This document shows positions 8,589 to 16,666 of a DNA stretch of 64,000 nucleotides, one piece after another (positions within the stretch are counted from its first letter, which is position 1; each line of letters begins with the position of its first letter). Origin of the DNA: Beijerinckia mobilis (GTDB lineage Bacteria; Pseudomonadota; Alphaproteobacteria; Rhizobiales; Beijerinckiaceae); assembly GCF_000745425.1 (NCBI RefSeq), contig NZ_JQJH01000002.1:310001-374000 (forward strand). Direction: 5' to 3'. A model generated the notes under the pieces. That model was not told the DNA's origin. It was given only the letters and a program-made list of their open reading frames with translations, and made no database searches. The position numbers were made by a program, and so were the translations under genes.

Positions 8589-9562
8589 AAGCCATTCAAG
8601 CCGTGCAGCGGATACATGATCTCGCACCGGGCGTCGAGGCGTTTCATGAGGCGGTGATTGCCGGTCTCAGCGCCGTGCCCAAAACCCTGTCGTGCAAATT
8701 TCTTTATGATGCCACAGGCTCACGGCTGTTCGATCGTATCTGCACGCTGCCCGCCTATTATCCGACACGCACGGAATGGGGGATCCTCAGGGCGCATGCG
8801 CGTGACATAGCGGCGGCGGCGGGCCCTGCCGCCGGCCTGATCGAATTCGGCTCCGGCGCCGGACACAAGATCAGGTTGCTGCTCGCCGCGCTGCGGGATC
8901 CGGCGCTCTATATTCCGATTGATATTTCGCGAACGCATCTTCTTGCGTCAGCACAGACATTATCCGCTGCATTCCCGCAGCTTCCGATTGTGCCTGTCTG
9001 TGCTGATTACACGCAATCCTTCGTGCTTCCGGATATGAGGAACTATTGCCCGGGGCGTCTCGTCGGTTTTTTTCCCGGATCCACCATTGGTAATTTCACA
9101 CCCGAGGAAATGAATGAATTTCTCCGCCGGACCGCACAGCTGCTGGGAGAAGGGGCTCTTTTCATCGTCGGGGTCGATCTGCCGAAAGCAAAGGCGGTGC
9201 TTGAGGCGGCTTACGACGATCCGCAAGGTGTCACGGCGGCCTTCAATCTCAATCTTCTGCGCAGGATCAATCGGGAACTGAAGGCCGATTTCGATCTCGC
9301 CACCTTTCGGCATGAGGCACGCTGGGACGCGGCGGCCGGCCGGATTGAAATGCACCTTACAAGCCAGATCGAGCAGATGGTTTCGATCGCGCCGCATCGA
9401 ATCCATTTTCGCCGAGGAGAAACGATCCACACCGAAAACTCACATAAATATGATCTTGAGACATTCATGAACCACGCCGAAGCTACGGGATATAAAAGCC
9501 TCGCATCCTGGACTGACACTCAACGCCTGTTTGCTTTGCATATGCTCGAGGTCAAACGCTGA
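8585..9562 (+). CDS. egtD: L-histidine N(alpha)-methyltransferase EgtD
   Basis: SAM-dependent enzyme that trimethylates histidine to hercynine, the first step to ergothioneine. The 325-residue length is typical. The SAM-binding motif IEFGSGAGHKIRLLL lies near residue 80, and the family segments KFLYDATGSRLFDRI and LPAYYPTRTEWGIL are near residues 38-65. The ATG overlaps the egtB stop codon (ATGA), so the two genes form one unit. The gamma-glutamylcysteine-dependent pathway would also need EgtA, EgtC and EgtE functions; none is adjacent, which suits a short egtBD-type pathway or genes elsewhere. Confidence 0.95.
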   Translation: MKAIQAVQRIHDLAPGVEAFHEAVIAGLSAVPKTLSCKFLYDATGSRLFDRICTLPAYYPTRTEWGILRAHARDIAAAAGPAAGLIEFGSGAGHKIRLLLAALRDPALYIPIDISRTHLLASAQTLSAAFPQLPIVPVCADYTQSFVLPDMRNYCPGRLVGFFPGSTIGNFTPEEMNEFLRRTAQLLGEGALFIVGVDLPKAKAVLEAAYDDPQGVTAAFNLNLLRRINRELKADFDLATFRHEARWDAAAGRIEMHLTSQIEQMVSIAPHRIHFRRGETIHTENSHKYDLETFMNHAEATGYKSLASWTDTQRLFALHMLEVKR

Positions 9563-9915
9563 AACTGCAACGCATGTATGCGAATCTTTTTTTGAAGATT
9601 CTTGCGCAACCGGCTTCGTCTCCGGGCGTTTCCCGCCGAAGTGCGAAGGCTGACGCACGCGTTTGTCAACCTTTTCCAAGGCGGGTTTCGGGGCAGGGCA
9701 CTTGAAAACGTGCCGGTCTTTCAACTGGAAGCGTCATTGGCAGGTGATGGCGTTTCAATCGCTATTGGAGCACTATGGTTTTGAAAATACGATATTTTTT
9801 TGAGCATTACGGATGAATCCGTAATGCTGCGAGCGAATCATCCGGCCCATTGAATCACACTATGCGCTTCGATGAGATGGGAACTTGGGGAAGGGAACTT
9901 GGACGGAGCTCTGCG
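9563..9915. other. Intergenic region after egtD with two hairpins
   Basis: There is no supported gene here. A weak hairpin, GAATCTT-N6-AAGATTC at 9582-9601, lies just after egtD and may terminate transcription. A perfect 11-bp inverted repeat with a 2-base spacer, GCATTACGGAT / ATCCGTAATGC, occupies 9804-9827. It lies about 90 bases upstream of the next start codon and could be an operator or a terminator. Confidence 0.5.
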
Positions 9916-10296
9916 ATGAAAATCTCCCATATCACAGTCAGTGCCTTTGTCATGCTCGCGCCGAGCTTCCTCACCGCACAGCCGGCCAAATGGGGAAAAA
10001 GCCCTGTCGGTGCGATTCTCCAGACCCCTGATGGCAAGACGCTTTATGTCTTCGATGGTGATCATGCCGGGAGCGGTGCATCCACTTGCACAGGGAATTG
10101 CGCCAAGCTCTGGCCGCCCTATCTCGCGAGCAACGAGGCGAAAGCCGAAGGCGATTGGACGCTGATTGCGCGCGATGACGGCGCCCGTCAATGGGCCTAT
10201 CGGGGGCGACCTGTCTATACATGGGTGAAGGATGGCCCTGGTGAAACCAGTGGCGATGGTATGGCCGGAAACAGATGGCACGTGGCCAAGCCCTGA
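9916..10296 (+). CDS. Secreted protein with Yx(F/W)xxD repeats (COG4315-like)
   Basis: Small exported protein of 126 residues. The start at ATG 9916 gives a clean signal peptide (MKISHITVSAFVMLAPSFLTA) and has CGGAG upstream; the longer frame from 9850 would bury it. Two family motifs are visible, YVFDGD near residue 45 and YTWVKD near residue 105, with conserved CTGNCAKLWPP between them, where two cysteines probably form a disulfide. No lipobox cysteine follows the signal peptide. Proteins of this group are called predicted lipoproteins with Yx(FWY)xxD motif and have no established function. It stands alone between egtD and csbD. Confidence 0.8.
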   Translation: MKISHITVSAFVMLAPSFLTAQPAKWGKSPVGAILQTPDGKTLYVFDGDHAGSGASTCTGNCAKLWPPYLASNEAKAEGDWTLIARDDGARQWAYRGRPVYTWVKDGPGETSGDGMAGNRWHVAKP

Positions 10297-10433
10297 AGCA
10301 GAAGCAATGTGTGCGTCTGCGGTGTTTTTGGATGGCGCGGGAACGCTCCAAATTATCAGATTAAGTCAAAAAGATTTTCTTTTTGTGCGTGATGTAGATC
10401 GCGCGTTTGAGACAGAAGCTCAAAGATCATGAG

Positions 10434-10458
10434 GGAACGATAGTCATCGTTCGGTGTT
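10434..10458 (+). promoter_or_regulatory. Possible EcfG-type promoter upstream of csbD
   Basis: GGAAC at 10434-10438 is followed after 16 bases by TGTT at 10455-10458. The EcfG consensus is GGAAC-N16-17-CGTT, so one base differs. It lies about 115 bases before csbD, a gene type commonly under general stress control. The match is imperfect and the call is tentative. Confidence 0.3.
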
Positions 10459-10573
10459 GCCTTTCCAGAACCGGCATTGCACACAGCTTCAGAATATATA
10501 TTGGGAACTGTATGCAATCTGGCTTCTTCCGGAAAACCGGAAGTCATTATCAATCACCAGACTGGAGGTTGTC

Positions 10574-10774
10574 ATGGACTGGAATCGCATCGAAGGCAAT
10601 TGGAAGCAGTTGAAGGGCAAGGTCAAGGAGCAATGGGGCAATCTGACCGATGACGATCTCGACAAGATCGAGGGTCGCCGTGAACAGCTTGAAGGCAAGC
10701 TCCAGGAACGTTATGGCCAGACCAAGGATGCTGCGCGCAAGAATGTTGATGATTGGCTCAATACAATGCATTGA
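10574..10774 (+). CDS. CsbD family stress protein
   Basis: A 66-residue, highly charged protein of the CsbD family. The start is the ATG at 10574, since GGAGGT lies 6 bases before it and the family begins exactly there (MDWNRIEGNWKQLKGKVKEQ). The second conserved half is GRREQLEGKLQERYG. CsbD-like proteins are made in quantity in general stress responses of many bacteria; their molecular role is unknown. The window also encodes the EcfG stress sigma system, and a weak EcfG-type promoter precedes this gene. Confidence 0.93.
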   Translation: MDWNRIEGNWKQLKGKVKEQWGNLTDDDLDKIEGRREQLEGKLQERYGQTKDAARKNVDDWLNTMH

Positions 10775-11183
10775 CGATCCAGTTTGTCTCGCGGCTTCTC
10801 GCTTGGCCATTCAGGAGGATTCGGCATTTTACCCCAACGTTGATCGGCGGTTCTCTTCTGAATGAAAACGGCCTGATACTTCGGGGTTAGCGCATATAAT
10901 GGTCGCGATGGTTGCTGCGATCATTGTGTGCGCAGTTTTTTATGGCGATTGTCCTGTCGGTCGAAGTGTATCTCGTATGGAGATCGGCCGAACATTTGGG
11001 ATATATCCAGAATCGCTCAACACAAAAATTAGGGCGTTTTCCAACGTCATGAAATCACGAAGTGATTCAATTTCATGGGAAAATGCTCTGAGCTTTTTTA
11101 CTGAGCGCTGCTTTCAAGGTGTTTGTTGTTGAGAAATGTTCCGTCCAATCGCTTTGTTCGGACGTTGGAAACAGGAGGATCGC
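10775..11183. other. Intergenic region containing a family A repeat
   Basis: No supported gene is present. A 77-codon frame at 10899-11132 runs through the family A repeat at 10991-11090 and is rejected. The rest shows no motif I can name. Confidence 0.5.
10991..11090 (+). repeat. Family A dispersed repeat, copy 1
   Basis: About 100 bp. It contains the GGATATATCC core of the first arm, then GGCGTTTTC, an inner stem GAAATCACGAAGTGATTC and closing GAAAATGCTC. Order and spacing match copy 8 at 63584-63682, the best preserved copy, although the first hairpin is decayed here. Confidence 0.7.
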
Positions 11184-11501
11184 ATGCCGAGCGGCGATAA
11201 ATCCAAATATACGGATAAACAGAAGCGTAAAGCCGAACATATAGAGGAAAGCTACGAAAGCCGCGGGATTGCCGAAAAGGAAGCGGAACGGCGAGCCTGG
11301 GCGACGGTCAATAAGGATGATGGAGGCGGCAGCAAATCCGGTTTCGGCCGTGGCACGCATACGGGACATCCTGCTGCGCATAAGGGTGGCGAGAAAGGCG
11401 GCGCAGCCTCAGCCGCGCGATCCGCTGAGGAGCGTTCCGCTTCCGCCAGAAAGGCCGCAACGACACGCAAGTGGAACGCCGAGCAGCGGGTGCATCATTG
11501 A
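11184..11501 (+). CDS. Small basic 'plasmid stabilisation'-type protein
   Basis: A 105-residue hydrophilic protein. The start is the ATG at 11184 behind AGGAGG (in-frame upstream codons have no ribosome site). The sequence begins MPSGDKSKYTDKQKRKAEHI, has a conserved WATVNK segment near residue 38, and ends in a low-complexity Gly/Lys/Ala/Ser tail (HKGGEKGGAASAARS). Proteins like this are widespread in Rhizobiales and are usually labelled plasmid stabilisation protein, a label without experimental support. The composition suggests DNA or RNA binding or a stress role. A strong hairpin follows the stop codon directly. Confidence 0.8.
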   Translation: MPSGDKSKYTDKQKRKAEHIEESYESRGIAEKEAERRAWATVNKDDGGGSKSGFGRGTHTGHPAAHKGGEKGGAASAARSAEERSASARKAATTRKWNAEQRVHH

Positions 11502-11530
11502 AGATCTTCGGATGATTCCGAAGATCTTTA
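11501..11530. terminator. Hairpin terminator
   Basis: AAGATCTTCGGA (11501-11512), loop TGAT, TCCGAAGATCTT (11517-11528): a perfect 12-bp stem beginning at the last base of the preceding stop codon. The T-tract after it is short, so it may work in both directions or as an mRNA 3' end. Confidence 0.65.
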
Positions 11531-11751
11531 TCAAGAAAACAGCGAGCGTTTTCTTCGTATGGCATTCCATTCAGTGCGCAAAGGCTCCGGCCCGGCTTCC
11601 GGGTGCTCGGGACAGTGAATTGCATACAGTTTCAGGGTGAGCTTGTCGCTCGGAGATAAAGGCCTATTCTTCTCCTGGAAGGCTTTCCGCCATTGGGTAT
11701 GCCAACCACATGAAGCGCAATTCATGAATGCGCATTCATCTTCAAGTGGCT

Positions 11752-12435
11752 TCAGACTTCAGGTTTTTGATCGAGCCCACCCTGATGTAAAATGAAACGT
11801 ATGACGGCGTCCATGCCTTCCCCGGTCTTCATATTGGTGAAGACGAAAGGCTTGTCTCCGCGCATCCTTTTCGCGTCCTCTTCCATCACTGCCAGCGAAG
11901 CGCCGACATGATCGGCAAGGTCGATCTTGTTGATGATCAGAAGATCCGACCGAGTGATGCCTGGCCCTCCCTTGCGCGGAATTTTTTCTCCCCCGGATAC
12001 ATCAATGACATAAAGCGTGAGATCGGCGAGTTCCGGCGAAAAAGTCGCCGCGAGATTGTCACCGCCCGATTCGATCAGGATCAGATCGAGATTCGGAAAC
12101 CGCTGCCGCATGGTCGCGATCGCCGCGAGATTGATCGATGCATCCTCGCGGATCGCCGTATGTGGACAGCCGCCGGTCTCGACGCCGAGGATGCGCTCGG
12201 CCTCGAGAGCTCCGGCGACTGTCAGGATGCGTGCATCCTCTCTCGTGTAAATATCATTGGTAATCGCAACGAGGTCATAATGACTCCGCAACCTTGTGCA
12301 GAGCTGTTCCATCAAGGCTGTTTTGCCGCTGCCGACCGGGCCGCCTATGCCGACGCGTAATGGGCCATGGGTGGAGGCCGGAGGGTGGGTAGCGCCACTT
12401 ATGGCTGCTGTGATCCTGTCGGGTGCGGAGGTCAT
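11752..12435 (-). CDS. ureG: Urease accessory GTPase UreG
   Basis: SIMIBI-class GTPase that drives nickel delivery into apo-urease with UreD, UreF and UreE. The protein is 227 residues. Its P-loop GGPVGSGKT is at residues 31-39, followed by [12 protein letters not shown], the nickel-binding Cys-Pro-His of [17 protein letters not shown] and the GTPase motif NKIDLA. It is the last gene of the ogt-ureE-ureF-ureG run on the minus strand, 48 bases after ureF. No ureA, ureB, ureC or ureD is in the window. Confidence 0.97.
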   Translation of the reverse strand: MTSAPDRITAAISGATHPPASTHGPLRVGIGGPVGSGKTALMEQLCTRLRSHYDLVAITNDIYTREDARILTVAGALEAERILGVETGGCPHTAIREDASINLAAIATMRQRFPNLDLILIESGGDNLAATFSPELADLTLYVIDVSGGEKIPRKGGPGITRSDLLIINKIDLADHVGASLAVMEEDAKRMRGDKPFVFTNMKTGEGMDAVIRFILHQGGLDQKPEV

Positions 12436-12483
12436 CTCTTCGGTCCTGATCTTGGGGCCTGAGGTCTGCGAAAAAGGTCGGGT

Positions 12484-13170
12484 TCAGGAACGAAACAGAC
12501 GCGAATATTGCGTCTCATGCTTCATCGAGGCGATATCGGCACTATAGGCGCAGGTGCCGAGCGCCGATTCTTCCGCATCGACGGCGAAACGCGCGAGAGC
12601 GTCGATCTTTGTGCGCCAGCCGGCGAGCATCTGCTGGGCTTCGCTCTGTCCCACGATTGCGAGTTTCTGTGCGGCCGAAACGAGATTGCCGCAAAAAGCC
12701 ATGAGAAAGACTTCGGTGAGAGGCTGTTGTGCAATGCCATGACCCGCTGCGAATAGTGCCACGGCGAGCGGATAGGCGATCTCTTCATCGAGACAGGATT
12801 GAAACGACGGCAGGGCCGCAAACGGCCAGGCAGCGCTGGCGGCGGCTAGGAAAGCCGCCCCCTGTTGGCTGGTCTCAAGATGCAATTCGCGGCTCGGGCA
12901 GAGGGCGAGCGCGAGGGTGTTGAGATCGGCGAAAGCCCTCGTGTCGCCATGGCGCGCGGAGCGCCAGCCGAGATTGAGCAGCACGGCCTCGTTATGCAGC
13001 ACGCCATGGTCGAAAAACGGATCGATCCAGCCGGCGAGACTTGTTGCGTCGCGGATCGCACCCGTTTCGATCGCCCATTCGAGCCCATGTGAATAGGCGA
13101 AGCTTCCGACCGGAAAGGAAGGGGAAAGCCAGACGAAAAGCGGCAGGACCTGGGGGGCGGCTTCATCCAT
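12484..13170 (-). CDS. ureF: Urease accessory protein UreF
   Basis: Helical accessory protein that, with UreD and UreG, forms the pre-activation complex on apo-urease. The 228-residue protein starts at ATG 13170 (MDEAAPQVLPLFVWLSPSFP). The family hallmark VGSFAYSHGLEWAIETG is near residue 20. An in-frame extension upstream runs into the histidine-rich tail of ureE and is rejected. The start overlaps the ureE stop by eight bases, which indicates coupling. Confidence 0.96.
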   Translation of the reverse strand: MDEAAPQVLPLFVWLSPSFPVGSFAYSHGLEWAIETGAIRDATSLAGWIDPFFDHGVLHNEAVLLNLGWRSARHGDTRAFADLNTLALALCPSRELHLETSQQGAAFLAAASAAWPFAALPSFQSCLDEEIAYPLAVALFAAGHGIAQQPLTEVFLMAFCGNLVSAAQKLAIVGQSEAQQMLAGWRTKIDALARFAVDAEESALGTCAYSADIASMKHETQYSRLFRS

Positions 13171-13729
13171 GGCGATGTGCGTGATTATGGCCGTGATCAT
13201 GAGTGTGATCACCATGATCATGTCCGGGCGCTGAGCGATCCGTCAGATTGTCATGCGCAATCTCGTCATGCGCAATCTCATGGCCCACATAGGCGCCGCC
13301 CTCCGGCTCGAAGGGAGCTTCGATCGCGCGCAACCGCAAAGCGGCATTGTGCCGCTTGAATGTTTGCAGGAGCTCGAGAAGAACGCGATCGTGGCGGATA
13401 CGCAGTTTGGCGCCGTTGATCTCGACTGGCACATGGCGATTGCCGAGATGCCAGGCGATCCTGACCCGTTCGGTGATATCCGGACAGATGATCTCGATGA
13501 GCGGTTCCGGCTCCGCCACGACCTCGACCAGGCGTCCGTCTTCGAGTTTCAGCGCATCGCCATGGCGCAGCATCAGAGCCGTTTCGAGATCGAGAAGGAA
13601 ATCGAGCCCATGCACGCCCTGCATGCGGATGCGGCGGCGATGCCGGGCGTCATAATCAAGCACCACGACATCGGCAGGCGTTTCCTGCCAGCTTCCGCGA
13701 GGCAGGACAATGGTCGCGCGCAACACCAT
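13163..13729 (-). CDS. ureE: Urease accessory nickel chaperone UreE
   Basis: Homodimeric metallochaperone that supplies nickel for urease maturation. The 188-residue protein begins at ATG 13729 (MVLRATIVLPRGSW). The UreE C-domain contains RVRIAWHLGNRHVPVEI, whose central histidine is the conserved interface metal ligand. The C-terminus is a histidine-rich metal-storing tail, GDHTHDHGHNHAHRHG. A longer frame from 13819 overlaps ogt and lacks a ribosome site. ogt ends 16 bases upstream and ureF overlaps downstream. Confidence 0.96.
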   Translation of the reverse strand: MVLRATIVLPRGSWQETPADVVVLDYDARHRRRIRMQGVHGLDFLLDLETALMLRHGDALKLEDGRLVEVVAEPEPLIEIICPDITERVRIAWHLGNRHVPVEINGAKLRIRHDRVLLELLQTFKRHNAALRLRAIEAPFEPEGGAYVGHEIAHDEIAHDNLTDRSAPGHDHGDHTHDHGHNHAHRHG

Positions 13730-13745
13730 GAAATGTCGTTCCTGA

Positions 13746-14351
13746 TCAGAGCGCTTCCCGCGCCAGAAGAATGCGTTTGCGGTCAATACCCCAGCGATAG
13801 CCGGACAGGGCGCCATCATGACGCACCACGCGATGGCAGGGGATGGCGATGGCGATCCTGTTGGCTCCGCAGGCTTGAGCCACGGCGCGCACCGCTTTGG
13901 GTTTGCCGATTCGAGTCGCGATTTCGGTATAGCTCACGGTTTTGCCGTAAGGAATGGCATTGAGCTCGGTCCAGACGCGTTCCTGAAATGCGGTGCCGTT
14001 TGTATCGAGCGGCAGATCGAGACCGGTTTGCGGTGCCTCGATGAAGGTGAGGACCTTGCCGATCGTTGCGTCGAGGGCCGCGTCGGCGCGCGTCAGGGCC
14101 GCCTGTGGGAAACGGCTTTGCAGATCCTGACGGAGCTGGTCTTCGTCATCGCCGAGCTGGATGGCGCAGAGGCCCTTGCTGGTAAGGGCGACGAGCGCGA
14201 GGCCCAGGGAACAGGGTGTGATGGCATAATGGATCGGTGTACCGGAGGTAGCTTTTGGCGAGTCCCCGGCGTCGGAATGGGTTGCCTGCGGCAGGGTCCG
14301 CGCCTTTGCAGGCCCTTGCGCCGGGTATTCCTGGGTTTGCAGACCGGTCAT
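13746..14351 (-). CDS. ogt: Methylated-DNA--protein-cysteine S-methyltransferase (Ogt)
   Basis: Suicide repair protein that moves alkyl groups from O6-alkylguanine in DNA to its own cysteine. The protein is 201 residues. The active site PCHRVV has the acceptor cysteine at residue 172. The helix-turn-helix region FQERVWTELNAIPYGKTVSY precedes it, and GYRWGIDRKRILLARE closes the domain. The first 35 residues, rich in Gln, Pro and Ala, are not part of the conserved fold. It leads the ureEFG genes with a gap of only 16 bases, an odd partnership with no obvious functional link. Confidence 0.93.
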   Translation of the reverse strand: MTGLQTQEYPAQGPAKARTLPQATHSDAGDSPKATSGTPIHYAITPCSLGLALVALTSKGLCAIQLGDDEDQLRQDLQSRFPQAALTRADAALDATIGKVLTFIEAPQTGLDLPLDTNGTAFQERVWTELNAIPYGKTVSYTEIATRIGKPKAVRAVAQACGANRIAIAIPCHRVVRHDGALSGYRWGIDRKRILLAREAL

Positions 14352-14453
14352 GGCTCCCTCCCTTGCGGTAAGGATATATTTTTAGAACAAGACGCGAACG
14401 ATTCAAAGATTTCCCGTACAAAATCCCCAGCAGCCTTTGGTAGGAAAACCGGG

Positions 14454-14505
14454 CCTTGCGTGTGCCCCTTGCGAGCGTCCCTTGCGAATCTCCCTTGCGC
14501 TTGCC
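14454..14505. repeat. Four 13-bp direct repeats between ogt and the M3 peptidase gene
   Basis: CCTTGCG begins at 14454, 14467, 14480 and 14493, an exact 13-bp period, each followed by a variable 6-mer (pattern CCTTGCGNNNNNN). They lie in the 233-bp divergent region, about 100 bp from the ogt start and 80 bp from the peptidase start. They may be stacked protein sites or a simple tandem repeat. Confidence 0.6.
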
Positions 14506-14584
14506 TTTCGAAAATCCCCCTTGAAAGCGCCGGCCTCGGTGCGCAAATTGCTTCACAACGGAAAAATATGGCAGGAGCGAGTGG

Positions 14585-16666
14585 ATGGACGCGGTCGACA
14601 ACCCATTGCTGGAGCGCTGGACCGGACCTTTCGAGGCTCCTCCCTTCGATCGTGTCGAAGCCTCCCATTTCATGCCGGCCTTTACGCAAGCCTTCGCCGC
14701 CGCGCGCGCGGAGATCGAGGCGATTGCCGAGAATCCGCAGCCGCCGACTTTTGCCAATACGATCGGGGCGCTGGAACGGGCTGGCAATGATCTCGACCGG
14801 GTCTCGCTTACTTTCTTCAATCTTGCCGGTGCCGACACCAATGATGCGCTCGAGGAAGTCGAGCGCGAAATCGCGCCGCTCATGTCGCGCCATCGCAGCG
14901 CCATCTATCTGAACGAGGCTCTATTCCGCCGGATCGAGAGCTTGTGGAATGAGCGGGAGTCGCTGGGCCTTGATCCCGAGCAAGCGCGGGTGCTTGAGCG
15001 TTATCATATTGCCTTTACCCGCAACGGGGCGGCCCTCGCACCCGAAGCCAAGGCGCGTCTCGCCGAAATCTCGGAACGGCTCGCGACGCTTGGCACGCAA
15101 TTCAGCCAGAATGTGCTGGCCGATGAGAAGGCCTATCGGCTCGTTCTTGAAACAAAGGAAGATCTCGCAGGCCTTCCCGACTCACTCGTCGCCTCGGCGG
15201 CGGCGACGGCACAGGAGCTTGGCCTGCCCGGCAAATATGTCATCACGCTCGCGCGCTCCTCGATCGAGCCTTTCCTGCAATTTTCCGCGCGGCGCGATTT
15301 GCGTGAACAGGCTTTCCGTGCCTGGAGCCTGCGCGGCGAAAATGGCGGGGCAACCGATAATCGCGCCATTGCCGCCGAAATGGTGAAATTACGGGCTGAG
15401 CGGGCGAAGCTGCTTGGCTTTCCGACCTTCGCCCATTTCAAATTGGCCGATACGATGGCGAAGACGCCGGAGGCCGCGCTTGATCTTCTTTATTCGGTCT
15501 GGCAGCCGGCGCGGGCGCGTGCCTTGCGGGAACAGGAGGCTCTGCGCGCCATTGCGGCGCAGGAGGGTGGCAATTTCGAGATCGCCGCCTGGGACTGGCG
15601 TTATTATGCCGAAAAGCAGCGCAAGGCCGAATTCGATCTCGATGAAGGCGAGACCAAGCCCTATCTCCAGCTCGAAAAATTGGTTGAGGCGGTGTTCGAT
15701 ACGGCAGGAAAATTGTTCGGCCTCACCTTCACCGAACGGTTCGATGTCCCGCTCTATCACAAGGACGCCCGCGCCTGGACCGTCGCCCGCGACGGCGCAC
15801 CGATCGCTCTCTTCATCGGCGATTATTTCGCGCGGCCTTCAAAGCATAGCGGGGCCTGGATGAGCGTCTTCCGCGAGCAGCACAAGCTCGACGAGACACC
15901 GGTTTTGCCGATCGTCGTCAACGTCCTGAATTTCGCGCGCGGCGCGGAGGGCGCCCCGGCGCTGCTCAGTTTCGATGATGCGCGGACTTTGTTCCACGAA
16001 TTCGGCCATGCCCTCCATGGCATGCTCTCGAATGTGACCTATCCGATGATTTCCGGCACCAGCGTCGCGCGCGATTTCGTCGAATTTCCTTCCCAGCTCT
16101 ATGAACATTGGCTGGAACAGCCGGAGGTTTTGCGCCGCTTCGCCGTGCATCACGAAACCGGCGAGCCGATGCCCGAGCCGCTGCTCGAAAAGGTGCTGGC
16201 GGCGCGTCAGTTCAACCAGGGTTTCGCCACAGTCGAATATACCGCTTCCGCCCTCGTCGATCTCGATCTGCACCTCAAGGCCGGACAGGATGGTGAGGAG
16301 ATCGACATCGTCGCCTTCGAGGCCGACACATTGGCGAAACTCGCCATGCCGGAGGCGATCATCATGCGCCATCGCACCCCGCATTTTCAGCACATCTTTA
16401 CGGGCGATGGCTATTCGGCCGGTTATTATTCCTATCTCTGGTCGGAAATTCTCGACGCCGATGGTTTCGATGCCTTCGAGGAAAAGGGCGACATTTTTGA
16501 CCCGGAACTCGCCAAAAGGCTGCATGACCATGTCTATTCAGCGGGCTACAGCCGCGATCCGGAGACCGCCTATGCCGGTTTCCGCGGCCGCGCCCCGGCG
16601 CCGGAAGCCCTTTTGCGCAAGCGCGGCCTGCTGGATACGGCTCCTGAAGGGGTGAGCGCCGCGTGA
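14585..16666 (+). CDS. M3 family oligopeptidase / peptidyl-dipeptidase
   Basis: Zinc metallopeptidase of the M3 family (oligopeptidase A / Dcp group), cleaving short peptides in the cytoplasm. The protein is 693 residues, the normal size, without a signal peptide. The zinc site is FHEFGHALHG with His471, Glu472 and His475. The third ligand region and the substrate loop (HRTPHFQHIFTGDGYSAGYY) follow near residue 600. It begins at ATG 14585 with GGAGCGAGTGG nearby upstream. The Nudix gene overlaps its end by four bases (GTGA), so the two are translated together. Confidence 0.94.
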   Translation: MDAVDNPLLERWTGPFEAPPFDRVEASHFMPAFTQAFAAARAEIEAIAENPQPPTFANTIGALERAGNDLDRVSLTFFNLAGADTNDALEEVEREIAPLMSRHRSAIYLNEALFRRIESLWNERESLGLDPEQARVLERYHIAFTRNGAALAPEAKARLAEISERLATLGTQFSQNVLADEKAYRLVLETKEDLAGLPDSLVASAAATAQELGLPGKYVITLARSSIEPFLQFSARRDLREQAFRAWSLRGENGGATDNRAIAAEMVKLRAERAKLLGFPTFAHFKLADTMAKTPEAALDLLYSVWQPARARALREQEALRAIAAQEGGNFEIAAWDWRYYAEKQRKAEFDLDEGETKPYLQLEKLVEAVFDTAGKLFGLTFTERFDVPLYHKDARAWTVARDGAPIALFIGDYFARPSKHSGAWMSVFREQHKLDETPVLPIVVNVLNFARGAEGAPALLSFDDARTLFHEFGHALHGMLSNVTYPMISGTSVARDFVEFPSQLYEHWLEQPEVLRRFAVHHETGEPMPEPLLEKVLAARQFNQGFATVEYTASALVDLDLHLKAGQDGEEIDIVAFEADTLAKLAMPEAIIMRHRTPHFQHIFTGDGYSAGYYSYLWSEILDADGFDAFEEKGDIFDPELAKRLHDHVYSAGYSRDPETAYAGFRGRAPAPEALLRKRGLLDTAPEGVSAA

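Noticed and set aside
9602-9784. 60-codon ORF after egtD
   Set aside because: No ribosome site or similarity; the sequence follows a probable terminator hairpin.
10899-11132. 77-codon ORF upstream of the plasmid-stabilisation-type gene
   Set aside because: Most of it is the family A repeat, and it lacks a ribosome site.
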